A DNA stretch of 28,102 bases from a virus: positions 1-28,102 of the IMG/VR virus record IMGVR_UViG_3300025889_000735; one strand, given 5' to 3'. The translations under genes and the position numbers were made by a program. Position 1 is the first letter of the stretch. Each line of letters begins with the position of its first letter. A model generated the notes under the pieces. That model worked only from the letters and a program-made list of their open reading frames with translations, was not told where the DNA came from and made no database searches. Of the stretch, positions 21,491 to 28,102 are shown piece by piece.

Positions 21491-24400
21491 CAAACTCGCC
21501 GCCATCTTCTCAACTATCAGTGAGCCGGGGAAGAAGGTGCCCAAGCAACTCACGAAGCACTTCGGCACCCAGCATGACCAACAGACCCACGGGCGACGGA
21601 AAGTTGCGGTTGGTGGCAAGTACCCCACCGTCGACAACGAGAAAGACACCGAGGGTAAGTACAGCGCCGAGGCACGCCAGTTGGCCGCCAGCGTCCGAGC
21701 CAGTCGGATGGAGCATGAGCCGCAACTCACCGACAGCCTGATGCGGAGCCTAGAGAGGCATGGGGCTAATGCCTATGGCTTGAAGTTCAGAGTCAAGACT
21801 GAGAAGTCCATCGCTCGCAAGATTGACGCTGACTCAGCAGAGAAGGGGCAGTTTCGGGCCGAAGTTGCCGAGGGCATGAACGACATCATCCGCTACACGG
21901 GCGTAGTCGAAGAGGGCAAGTATTCCGACACCATCTGGAAGGTGCTGGACGATCTTCGTGCAGACGGCATTGAGTTCGACCGCATCAAGAACTTCTGGCC
22001 GAAGGGCGATCCCTACGACGGCATCAACATCAAGATGAAGCACCCCGCTGGCTTCAAGTTTGAGTTGCAGTTCCACACCCCTGAGTCGATTGAGACGAAG
22101 AACAAGAGCCACAAGATTTACGACCTGTACCGAGAAGAGGCAGACACCAAGAAGCGGTACACCTACTACAACCGCATGGTTCGTCTTTGGGCGCAGGTCA
22201 ACACCCCGAGTGGAGCGCTGGAGATTGGCGAACAGATCAGCGAGAGTTTCGTGGCAATGGCCAAGGTGGCGTACCGAACTATCAAGCGCCTTGACGACAA
22301 CGACAACGTGGTGGCTGAGTACCGGTTCTCCGATGCGAACAAGACCATCGTGGAGCAACGCAAGACGAGCGACGGGTGGGTCGATGCTCACGGCGAGGTC
22401 GTCTGGTATCTGATCTCGGGAACGTGGGGCTACGAGCCGAGTTCAGAATCGGTCGCCAAGCACCTCGGCACTGCTCACGACCAGACCACCCACGGGCGGA
22501 GGAAGACAGGCACCGGCCTCAGTGCAGTTCGTGAAGCGGCTCGGGGCACTGAACTAGAGGGGCACCAGTACAGCCCCAACACAACCGAGGGGCAGTTGTC
22601 GTTCTTTACTGATGAGCCATACGCCAAGCCAAAGCAGGCTGAGTACAAGGTGGGCATTGGCACAGTCAAAGACACCGCCCCAGTACCGAAACCCGCTGGC
22701 GATCTCTCAGAGACAACAGAAGAAGAAGACCTAGAGGTCGCTAGGTCTATCTTTGATATGGACATCGAACTTGATGACGGCAGACTGGTCGAAGTTAGAG
22801 TTGCCGATGTTCGTGCCACTTCTTACAGCATGAGAGTCGTGGGCAGTGTGATGGTCGATGGCGAGACTGCTGGCAGGTTCGACCGCTATCTTGACTTTGA
22901 TTCTGGCTATGCAGGCAACTCCAGTTTCTCAATCAACAGTGAATACCAAGGCCAAGGTTTAGGCTCCACAATCTTGCGGCATTGGGAAGACCAATACAAC
23001 CGAGCCGGTCTTTACGAGATGCACGTCACCGCACAGTCAAGCCGTGCTGGATACAACGGTGCGTACACTTGGCTTAGATACGGCTACCAGCCTGAAGACC
23101 CCGTGTTTCTCTTCACCTCATACGTTGAGTCTGTTGTGGCAGACATTGACGACGTGGATTCTGCCGTAGATGCCGCCGACTCACTTAGGCCATTGTTCGA
23201 TGCCTCCATGAGCGACGCAACTGCCGATGGCCTGAGGGAGAAGATTCTCTACGTCGGCATGGACGAGATGACGCTCGTAGATATTGAGCAAGACATCCGA
23301 GATGCCATGTACGGAGGGTATTGGGCAGACCCGCTAGAAGTAGTTGCCGTGGATGACAACTTCGCTGACTTCCTAAAGAACGGCAACATCTCTTGGAACG
23401 GCAGGAAAGATACCGAGCAACTCTTCTACAACCAGTACGCCAAGAGCGACGGTGGCAGTAGGGCCGCCCGTGAAGTCATCAACCGCTGGATGGTCGAAGA
23501 CCCCGCTGGGCTAGAGAATGACGACCCACAGTTCTGGTCCGACATCCGTGCGGCGTTCAAGAAGGTCAAGAAGGACAACCCCACTGTCAACTCGGTGCAT
23601 GTCGCCTCAGTGATGGGGTCAAAGAAGAGGCGGAAGAAGAAGCGTGGAATCTCGGGAGTTCAAGACATGAGCAAGAAAGAGCCGATCAAAGACCCGAAGG
23701 GTGGACTCACCGCCGCAGGCCGAGCGCACTTCAAGCGTAAGGAAGGGGCGAACCTGAAGCCGGGAGTCAAGGGCAAGGCCGATACCCCCGAGAAGATGCG
23801 CCGCAAGGGTTCATTTCTCACTCGCTTCTACACCAACCCATCTGGCCCATTACAGAACGACAAGGGTGAGCCGACTCGTCTTGCTCTGGCCGCCGCCGCA
23901 TGGGGCGAGCCAGTTCCCAAGAACCGAAGCGATGCGGCGAAGTTGGCCGCCAAGGGTCGCCGTCTTCTTGAGCGGTACGAGAACGTGAAGAAGCACGCCT
24001 CTCACGACCAGAAGACGCATGGCCGACGAAAGACTGCCACGGGCGGTGGAACTAAGCCGAAGATGAGGCGACTCACCGAGGCCGCTAGTAAGCGTGCCAA
24101 GCAGTTGGCGGCGATGGCTCGGGACGGTGGGTTCACGTTCAACCCGAAGCGAAGCGAGATGCGAAGCAAAGGTGTGGCCGTAGCAGTCGGCAAGGAGAAC
24201 GAGCGCAAAGTTCGGGCCGATGAGTTCAGTGAAGAGTCGATTCGCCAGTACGCACGGGACCACGCCGAACTCTTGGCCCAGCCTCGCCACCACCTCGGTG
24301 CATGGCGGGAGACGGAGAAGGGTGTCGACTACATCTACTTAGATGTCTCCGTCGTCATGCCGTCACTTGAGTCCGCCGCCGACCTTGGCCGAGCCAACGA

Positions 24401-24686
24401 TCAGATCGGCATATTCGACCTGTCCACATTCACGACTTACTACCGTGCTCCCGACAAGGAGGGTGACTTGAAGTACATCCCGCTCAACCTGACCGATGCC
24501 ACTGGCTACGCCGAGACGGCGGCAACCGACATGGCCACCAACGTGGGTAAGGCCGATGGCGATAAGGGCGTGATGTTCGTCCCCGGCGAGATGCTGGACG
24601 AGAGTTCGTTGCCCAAGATTGTGGAGCGCATCATGGCGCTCAAGCCCGTCGGAAAGAGCGAGAAAGAATCTCGCAAGAACTCTTGA
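21483..24686 (+). CDS. Effector polyprotein: RelA/SpoT-like, GNAT-like, DUF6321-like and unknown modules
   Basis: ATG at 21483 overlaps the previous gene by 8 bases; 1067 residues. The shared peptide is at 25, 326 and 837. Module 1 (41-325) has RelA/SpoT synthetase motifs: FRVKTEKSIARKI (103-113), NDIIRYTGVV (Asp134, Arg137), GDPYDGINIKM (Tyr178) and FELQFHTPES (Glu194, Gln196). These are the positions of (p)ppGpp synthetases and ToxSAS-type toxins. Module 2 (342 to about 700) has a GNAT loop YQGQGLGSTILRHWED and YTWLRYGYQP, with the tail NPAGLENDDPQFWSDIRAAF, paralogous to the earlier GNAT. A basic DUF6321-like segment follows (about 735-835: DPKGGLTAAGRAHFKRKEGA, RRKGSFLTRFYTNPSGP, AWGEPVPKN). 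The last module (851-1067) is unrecognised. Confidence 0.83.
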   Translation: MTDKLAAIFSTISEPGKKVPKQLTKHFGTQHDQQTHGRRKVAVGGKYPTVDNEKDTEGKYSAEARQLAASVRASRMEHEPQLTDSLMRSLERHGANAYGLKFRVKTEKSIARKIDADSAEKGQFRAEVAEGMNDIIRYTGVVEEGKYSDTIWKVLDDLRADGIEFDRIKNFWPKGDPYDGINIKMKHPAGFKFELQFHTPESIETKNKSHKIYDLYREEADTKKRYTYYNRMVRLWAQVNTPSGALEIGEQISESFVAMAKVAYRTIKRLDDNDNVVAEYRFSDANKTIVEQRKTSDGWVDAHGEVVWYLISGTWGYEPSSESVAKHLGTAHDQTTHGRRKTGTGLSAVREAARGTELEGHQYSPNTTEGQLSFFTDEPYAKPKQAEYKVGIGTVKDTAPVPKPAGDLSETTEEEDLEVARSIFDMDIELDDGRLVEVRVADVRATSYSMRVVGSVMVDGETAGRFDRYLDFDSGYAGNSSFSINSEYQGQGLGSTILRHWEDQYNRAGLYEMHVTAQSSRAGYNGAYTWLRYGYQPEDPVFLFTSYVESVVADIDDVDSAVDAADSLRPLFDASMSDATADGLREKILYVGMDEMTLVDIEQDIRDAMYGGYWADPLEVVAVDDNFADFLKNGNISWNGRKDTEQLFYNQYAKSDGGSRAAREVINRWMVEDPAGLENDDPQFWSDIRAAFKKVKKDNPTVNSVHVASVMGSKKRRKKKRGISGVQDMSKKEPIKDPKGGLTAAGRAHFKRKEGANLKPGVKGKADTPEKMRRKGSFLTRFYTNPSGPLQNDKGEPTRLALAAAAWGEPVPKNRSDAAKLAAKGRRLLERYENVKKHASHDQKTHGRRKTATGGGTKPKMRRLTEAASKRAKQLAAMARDGGFTFNPKRSEMRSKGVAVAVGKENERKVRADEFSEESIRQYARDHAELLAQPRHHLGAWRETEKGVDYIYLDVSVVMPSLESAADLGRANDQIGIFDLSTFTTYYRAPDKEGDLKYIPLNLTDATGYAETAATDMATNVGKADGDKGVMFVPGEMLDESSLPKIVERIMALKPVGKSEKESRKNS
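21555..21602 (+). repeat. Shared effector-leader peptide, copy 9
   Basis: Encodes KHFGTQHDQQTHGRRK at residues 25-40, directly before the RelA/SpoT-like module. Confidence 0.95.
22458..22505 (+). repeat. Shared effector-leader peptide, copy 10
   Basis: Encodes KHLGTAHDQTTHGRRK at residues 326-341, between the RelA/SpoT-like and GNAT-like modules. Confidence 0.95.
23991..24032 (+). repeat. Shared effector-leader peptide, copy 11 (short form)
   Basis: Encodes KHASHDQKTHGRRK at residues 837-850, between the DUF6321-like segment and the final unrecognised module. The short form is again linked to a DUF-type segment, as in copy 8. Confidence 0.93.
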
Positions 24687-24715
24687 TGCGGCAATAAGCG
24701 GGTCGTTACTGTTCG

Positions 24716-25633
24716 ATGGCAATGGCTACCAACGGCAACCGCCTTACGGACATGGAGTTTGACGAGATCAGTCTCGTCACTCGTCCAGCCAACCAGTTGA
24801 GCAAGGTCGTCTTGTTCAAGAGCGACACACCGGAGCAGGAGCACATGACTTCAGAGAACGAACAGCAGAACGAGGTTGAGAAGGCCAAGGGCGACAAGAT
24901 GCCCGAGGAACTCAAGCGTCGTTTCGGCATTGACGACGAGTCCGAGGATGACGAGGACGAGGACGAGATGAAGAAGGCGAAGATGCCTCCTGCGATGGAC
25001 GACGAGGAAGACGAGGAAGACGACATGGACAAGATGTACGGCTCCAAGAAGATGAAGAAGGACGACGTGATCGACCTTCCCTCCGAGGTCTACGAGTACA
25101 TTGAGGCTCTGGAGGCCGCCAACTCCGAGATGTCGGACCAGTTGGAGAAGTTCGCCGCCGAAGAGTCCGAGGCGGTCGACACTGACATCCTCAAGTCGGC
25201 TGACCCGCAGATCGTCGCCATCGTCAAGGCCGCCGAGGATCGGGCCGCCGCCGCTGAGAAGATCGCCAAGGCCGAGCGTGACTTCCGCCTTGAGCGGGAG
25301 TTCATCGGCAAGGCGGCGGAACTCTCCGCCCTCCCCGCCGAGGCCGAGGCGTTCGGCAAGGTGCTCAAGTCGGTCGCTGAGGCCGTCGATGAGGCCACCT
25401 TCGACACCCTGATGACCGTGCTCACTGCCGCTAACGAGGGCATCAGCACCGGCAACCTTTTCGCTGAGTTGGGCAAGGCTTCGGCTTTCGACAACGATGG
25501 TCCGACTGGCGAGATCAACAAGGCGGCGGCTCGTCTCATTGAGGCGAACCCCGGCTTGACGCATGAGCAGGCGGTCGCCAAGGCCGTCGATGCGAACCCT
25601 TCCCTCTACAACGAGTACCTGCGAGGTAACTGA
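24716..25633 (+). CDS. Probable capsid scaffolding protein
   Basis: ATG at 24716, with a second ATG at 24722; 305 residues. The N-terminus reads FDEISLVTRPANQLSKVVLF, which resembles the C-terminal tail of phage prohead proteases. A very acidic segment follows (about 70-105, Asp/Glu runs with Met/Lys). Then come long helices (VYEYIEALEAANSEMSDQLE, IVAIVKAAEDRAAAAEKIAK) typical of scaffolding coiled coils, and a C-terminal helical end HEQAVAKAVDANPSLYNEYL. Position between the effectors and the capsid genes fits a scaffold that is removed by the protease. No RBS is obvious at the chosen start. Confidence 0.78.
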   Translation: MAMATNGNRLTDMEFDEISLVTRPANQLSKVVLFKSDTPEQEHMTSENEQQNEVEKAKGDKMPEELKRRFGIDDESEDDEDEDEMKKAKMPPAMDDEEDEEDDMDKMYGSKKMKKDDVIDLPSEVYEYIEALEAANSEMSDQLEKFAAEESEAVDTDILKSADPQIVAIVKAAEDRAAAAEKIAKAERDFRLEREFIGKAAELSALPAEAEAFGKVLKSVAEAVDEATFDTLMTVLTAANEGISTGNLFAELGKASAFDNDGPTGEINKAAARLIEANPGLTHEQAVAKAVDANPSLYNEYLRGN

Positions 25634-25634
25634 C

Positions 25635-26027
25635 ATGGCATACAAGGCTTCACAGCCCCTCAAGATCACACTGGAAGCGGCGGCTGATCTTTCGGCCAAG
25701 CAGTACCACTTCGTCAAGGTGGACAGCAACGGCAAGGCCGCCGCCTGCTCCGGTGCAACCGACGTTCCCATTGGCGTTCTCCAGAACGACCCGACCGCTG
25801 GCCAGACCTGCGAGATCGTCGTCACCGGAGTCACGAAGATCAGTTCGGATGCCGCCCTCAACGAAGGTGACCTCATCGGCACCTCCGCTGACGGCCAAGC
25901 CGATGCCAAGACCCCCGGCACGGACACCACCAACTACGTTGTCGGTCAGATGATGACCGCCACCGGAGCCGCTGGTGTCATCGGGACCGCCCTCGTCAAC
26001 TGTGCGAACCCGCACCGAGCCGCCTGA
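25635..26027 (+). CDS. Capsid decoration/stabilisation-like protein (DUF2190-like)
   Basis: ATG start one base after the scaffold stop (TGACATG), with gcgaggtaa as a weak RBS; 130 residues. The product is beta-rich: PLKITLEAAADLSAKQYHFV, KAAACSGATDVPIGVLQNDP, CEIVVTGVTKISSDAALNEG, GQMMTATGAAGVIGTALVNC. This layout resembles DUF2190-type small head proteins that cap or stabilise the capsid lattice, and it lies directly before the major capsid gene. Assignment rests on fold-like pattern and position. Confidence 0.75.
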   Translation: MAYKASQPLKITLEAAADLSAKQYHFVKVDSNGKAAACSGATDVPIGVLQNDPTAGQTCEIVVTGVTKISSDAALNEGDLIGTSADGQADAKTPGTDTTNYVVGQMMTATGAAGVIGTALVNCANPHRAA

Positions 26028-26040
26028 TTAGGAGTCAGAG

Positions 26041-27000
26041 ATGCCTCAGCCCACTACCAACGACGTTCATGTCGATGCGATCCTGACCAACATCTCGGTC
26101 GCCTACATCCAAGATCAAGGCAACTTCATTGCCAATCAGGTCTTTCCTTCCGTTCCGGTTGAGAAGCAGTCCGACAAGTACTTCAAGTACACCAAGGGCG
26201 ACTGGTTCCGGGATGAGGCGCAGTTGCGTGCCCCGTCCACGGAGTCCGCTGGCTCGGGCTACAGCCTGTCGACCGACACCTACAGCACCTCGGTCTACGC
26301 CTTCCACAAGGACGTTGACGATCAGGTGCGGGCGAACGCCGACAACCCGCTCAACCCCGACCGGGATGCCACGACCTTCGTGACCCAGCGTATGCTTCTC
26401 CGTCAGGAGATCGACTGGAACACCAACTACTTCACGACCGGCATTTGGGACACCGATGTCGTCGGTGGTTCGGACTTCACGGTCTGGTCGAACTACACCT
26501 CGTCGGACCCGATTGAGGACATCGAAACCGGTAAGAGCACGATGCTCACCAACACCGGCTTCATGCCCAACACGCTGGTTCTCGGATACGATGTCTTCCG
26601 CCAGTTGCGGCACCACCCCGACATCGTTGACCGCATCAAGTACACCTCGTCCGAGGTTCCCGCTGAGGGCATCCTCAGCCGCCTCTTCGGTGTCGACCGA
26701 GTGCTCGTCACTCGGGGCATCAAGAACTCGGGTGCCGAGGGTGCGGCGGATTCGTTCGCTCAGATTCACGGCAAGAACGCCGCCCTCTACTACGTCGCTC
26801 CGTCGCCGGGACTTCTGACCCCCTCGGCGGGCTACCAGTTCGCATGGCGGGGTGTCTCGGACGGCATGGGCCAGAACATCGGCATCAGCCGGTTCCGTAT
26901 GCCGGAACTCCGTGCGGATCGCATCGAAGCGCAGATGGCGTGGGACTACAAGGTCGTTTCGACTGACCTTGGGTACTTCTTCTCCGCCTGCGTCGCCTGA
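26041..27000 (+). CDS. Major capsid protein
   Basis: Strong RBS (ttaggagtcagag) before the ATG; 319 residues, a usual size for a major capsid protein. Features include VDAILTNISVAYIQDQGNFI, ANQVFPSVPVEKQSDKYFKY, a strand-rich domain with YAFHKDVDDQVRANADNP, then NTGFMPNTLVLGYDVFRQLR and the C-terminal WRGVSDGMGQNIGISRFRMP and DYKVVSTDLGYFFSACVA. These resemble the HK97-fold capsid family found in many tailed phages. There is no cleaved N-terminal delta domain visible; the separate scaffold gene upstream fits that. Codon use is strongly biased to GC-ending codons, as expected for the most abundant virion protein. Confidence 0.85.
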   Translation: MPQPTTNDVHVDAILTNISVAYIQDQGNFIANQVFPSVPVEKQSDKYFKYTKGDWFRDEAQLRAPSTESAGSGYSLSTDTYSTSVYAFHKDVDDQVRANADNPLNPDRDATTFVTQRMLLRQEIDWNTNYFTTGIWDTDVVGGSDFTVWSNYTSSDPIEDIETGKSTMLTNTGFMPNTLVLGYDVFRQLRHHPDIVDRIKYTSSEVPAEGILSRLFGVDRVLVTRGIKNSGAEGAADSFAQIHGKNAALYYVAPSPGLLTPSAGYQFAWRGVSDGMGQNIGISRFRMPELRADRIEAQMAWDYKVVSTDLGYFFSACVA

Positions 27001-27012
27001 TAAGGAGTCAAC

Positions 27013-27345
27013 ATGGCTAACCGACTTACCAAAGGCAAGGGACTCTTCGGCGGACTCAACGTCGGCTCGGGTTCCGATATTGTCAAGATTGCCTCGGGCA
27101 CGGTGTCGGTGGACTTCGGCTCCATCAGTGCGAACACGACGGGATCGAAGACGGTCACGGTCACCGGAGTTGCGGATGGCGACATCGTTGTCCTCAACCC
27201 CGGTGCACTGACCGCTGGCCTCGCCTTCGCTGGTGCGGCGGTGACTGCGGCCAACACGGTCACGGTCTACGCCGTCAATGCGACTGGTGGAGCCATCGAC
27301 AACGCCGCCGTCGACTTCGACTATCTGTGGGTCGACCTCACCTGA
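27013..27345 (+). CDS. Small beta-rich head/decoration-like protein
   Basis: ATG preceded by taaggagtcaac, almost the same RBS as the capsid gene; 110 residues. The N-terminus is MANRLTKGKGLFGGLNVGSG, followed by repeated beta strands VSVDFGSISANTTGSKTVTV, GDIVVLNPGALTAGLAF and a closing FDYLWVDLT. This pattern is familiar from small phage head or receptor-related proteins placed after the capsid gene. It is likely a virion protein, probably a decoration or fibre piece; the exact role is unknown. Confidence 0.7.
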   Translation: MANRLTKGKGLFGGLNVGSGSDIVKIASGTVSVDFGSISANTTGSKTVTVTGVADGDIVVLNPGALTAGLAFAGAAVTAANTVTVYAVNATGGAIDNAAVDFDYLWVDLT

Positions 27346-27377
27346 TTCCACACCCGACAAGTGAAGGAGTGACCTAA

Positions 27378-27671
27378 GTGTCCGATCCCCTCATCGAAGC
27401 CGTCCGCCCTCCGACGAAGTGGTACGTCGTCCTGCGCCCATTCAAGGGTGACAGGGCGTTCGTGCGTGGCGAAGTCGTAGACGTGACCGGCTGGACTCAT
27501 CTGACTTCGCTGGTGCAGAACCGCTATGTCGACGCTCTCCCTCATGGTGCCGAGGTACCGGACGAGAACGCCGATGGCATCCGCATCATCGAACTCTCCA
27601 AGGAGCAGGCCCGCAAGGTTGCTCCCAAGAAGCGCCCCATTCCGAAGCGAGAGCAGGCTACTTCCTCATAG
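27378..27671 (+). CDS. Small head-tail region protein
   Basis: GTG at 27378 with gaaggagtgacct upstream; 97 residues. The product begins VSDPLIEAVRPPTKWYVVLR and has FKGDRAFVRGEVVDVTGWTH followed by LVQNRYVDALPHG. The C-terminus is basic and Pro/Lys-rich (KKRPIPKREQ). This is the type of small SH3-like protein often encoded between capsid and connector genes. No enzymatic motif is visible. Confidence 0.7.
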   Translation: MSDPLIEAVRPPTKWYVVLRPFKGDRAFVRGEVVDVTGWTHLTSLVQNRYVDALPHGAEVPDENADGIRIIELSKEQARKVAPKKRPIPKREQATSS

Positions 27672-27696
27672 CCCTTCCCTCACAAGTTCGGTGTGG

Positions 27697-27719
27697 GTTA
27701 CCATCCCCCAAGAGGTAAC
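27697..27719 (+). promoter_or_regulatory. Small inverted repeat spanning the RBS
   Basis: GTTACC (27697-27702) and GGTAAC (27714-27719) could form a 6-bp stem just upstream of the ATG at 27725, taking in part of the RBS agagg. It might tune translation, but a stem this short could be chance. Confidence 0.2.
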
Positions 27720-27724
27720 GAACC

Positions 27725-28093
27725 ATGTCGATTAGCAACTACGCCGAACTGAAACTTCTGGATCATGTGACGGGCACCACGTCCTTCACTGCCCCGAGCG
27801 CCTTCTACCTTCAGTTGCACACGGGCGACCCCGGCGAGGCCGGTTCAGCCAATGGTGCTACCGAGACGACTCGCAAGGTCGCTTCGTTCGGTGCGGCTTC
27901 CTCGGGTTCGATCACGACCTCGGCCACGGTTGAGTGGACGAATGTGTCCACCACCGAGACGTACACCCACTGGTCGGCTTGGGATGCTTCGTCCGCTGGC
28001 AACTGCCTCTGGTACGGCGCTCTCTCCGCTTCGGCTTCGGTCACTGCTGGCGACACCTTCCAGATCACTTCGCTCTCTCTGACGCTTGATTGA
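27725..28093 (+). CDS. Phage structural protein (tail/fibre-type small beta protein)
   Basis: ATG start with agaggtaacga upstream; 122 residues. The product begins SISNYAELKLLDHVTGTTSF, then FYLQLHTGDPGEAGSANGAT, TRKVASFGAAS, VEWTNVS...THWSAWDASSAGN, LWYGALSASASVTAGDTFQI. The LHTGDPG...RK..F...W.......G..LWYG pattern recurs in small structural proteins of many phages, usually near head-tail or tail genes. It is beta-rich with no catalytic residues. The exact role is uncertain. Confidence 0.75.
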   Translation: MSISNYAELKLLDHVTGTTSFTAPSAFYLQLHTGDPGEAGSANGATETTRKVASFGAASSGSITTSATVEWTNVSTTETYTHWSAWDASSAGNCLWYGALSASASVTAGDTFQITSLSLTLD

Positions 28094-28102
28094 TCGGTAG
28101 CC

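Noticed and set aside
10438-24032. The repeated peptide as a transposon or DNA repeat element
   Set aside because: Copies vary at synonymous positions, are always in frame and lack flanking inverted repeats, so the repeat is selected at protein level.
24851-25933. Long minus-strand open frame opposite the scaffold
   Set aside because: Its Leu/Val-rich repeats are the reverse complement of the scaffold's Asp/Glu/Lys codons; it is not a membrane protein.
26035-27360. Long minus-strand open frame opposite the major capsid gene
   Set aside because: It mirrors the strongly GC-biased capsid gene, has no plausible RBS or domain, and spans several + strand genes.
1-28102. tRNA or other structured RNA genes
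   Set aside because: No cloverleaf-like segment with a plausible T-loop was seen in the gaps, which are all short; a tRNA search program would settle this.

Overview
This window is a stretch of a tailed double-stranded DNA phage (Caudoviricetes) that very probably infects an actinobacterium. The reasons are a WhiB-like Fe-S protein, a family essentially confined to Actinobacteria and their phages, GC-rich codon use, frequent GTG and TTG starts, and a portal / MuF / prohead-protease / scaffold / capsid series. Every supported gene is on the + strand. Genes are tightly packed, often with 1-30 base overlaps, and no gap exceeds 300 bases. I saw no tRNA, rRNA, CRISPR array, insertion sequence, integrase or terminase.

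Left region (1-8058), replication and recombination. It starts with the 3' end of an acidic DNA-binding-type protein, followed by a perfect 11-bp-stem hairpin and small unknown proteins (two with cysteine clusters, one winged-helix-like). Then come a compact 887-residue C-family DNA polymerase (DnaE/PolIII alpha with PHP domain), a RecA-like ATPase with an unusual Walker A, a small PD-(D/E)XK nuclease whose start is unclear, a Cas4-like Fe-S nuclease, a RuvC-like RNase-H-fold nuclease and the WhiB-like protein.

Middle region (8110-24686), portal and an unusual effector block. A Mu gp29-like portal is followed by a 1819-residue protein. That protein opens with a MuF minor head domain and continues with three ADP-ribosyltransferase (ART)-like modules. 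Further proteins carry a fourth ART, two GNAT acetyltransferase-like modules, two papain/transglutaminase-like modules with C-H-D signatures, an alarmone-synthetase-like (RelA/SpoT) module, DUF5872- and DUF6321-like segments and an unrecognised module. One ART-like reading frame stops just after its catalytic arginine. Embedded in this block is a fused prohead protease (XkdF / S78 type) with a ParB-like C-terminal domain.

The effector block is unified by a peptide, consensus KHLGTQHDQKTHGRRK, found 11 times in five proteins. It nearly always sits just before an enzymatic module, and in three proteins it begins at residue 23 or 25. The protease has a different but possibly analogous element, GHPFRGNQWTGG. 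My interpretation is that this is a modular set of virion-packaged effectors, strung on polyproteins and on the MuF anchor. The shared peptide would act as a capsid-targeting signal, a protease cleavage site, or both, with delivery into the host alongside the DNA. MuF-linked polymorphic toxins and injected ARTs such as T4 Alt are known precedents. The number of modules and the shared peptide are what stand out here.

Right region (24716-28093), head genes: scaffold-like acidic coiled protein, capsid-decoration-like protein, major capsid protein, a second small decoration-like protein, a small connector-region protein and a tail/head structural protein. Codon use is strongly GC-biased here and in the replication genes. 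Several effector modules instead use many TTA, ATA, AGA and AGG codons, which suggests they were acquired separately.
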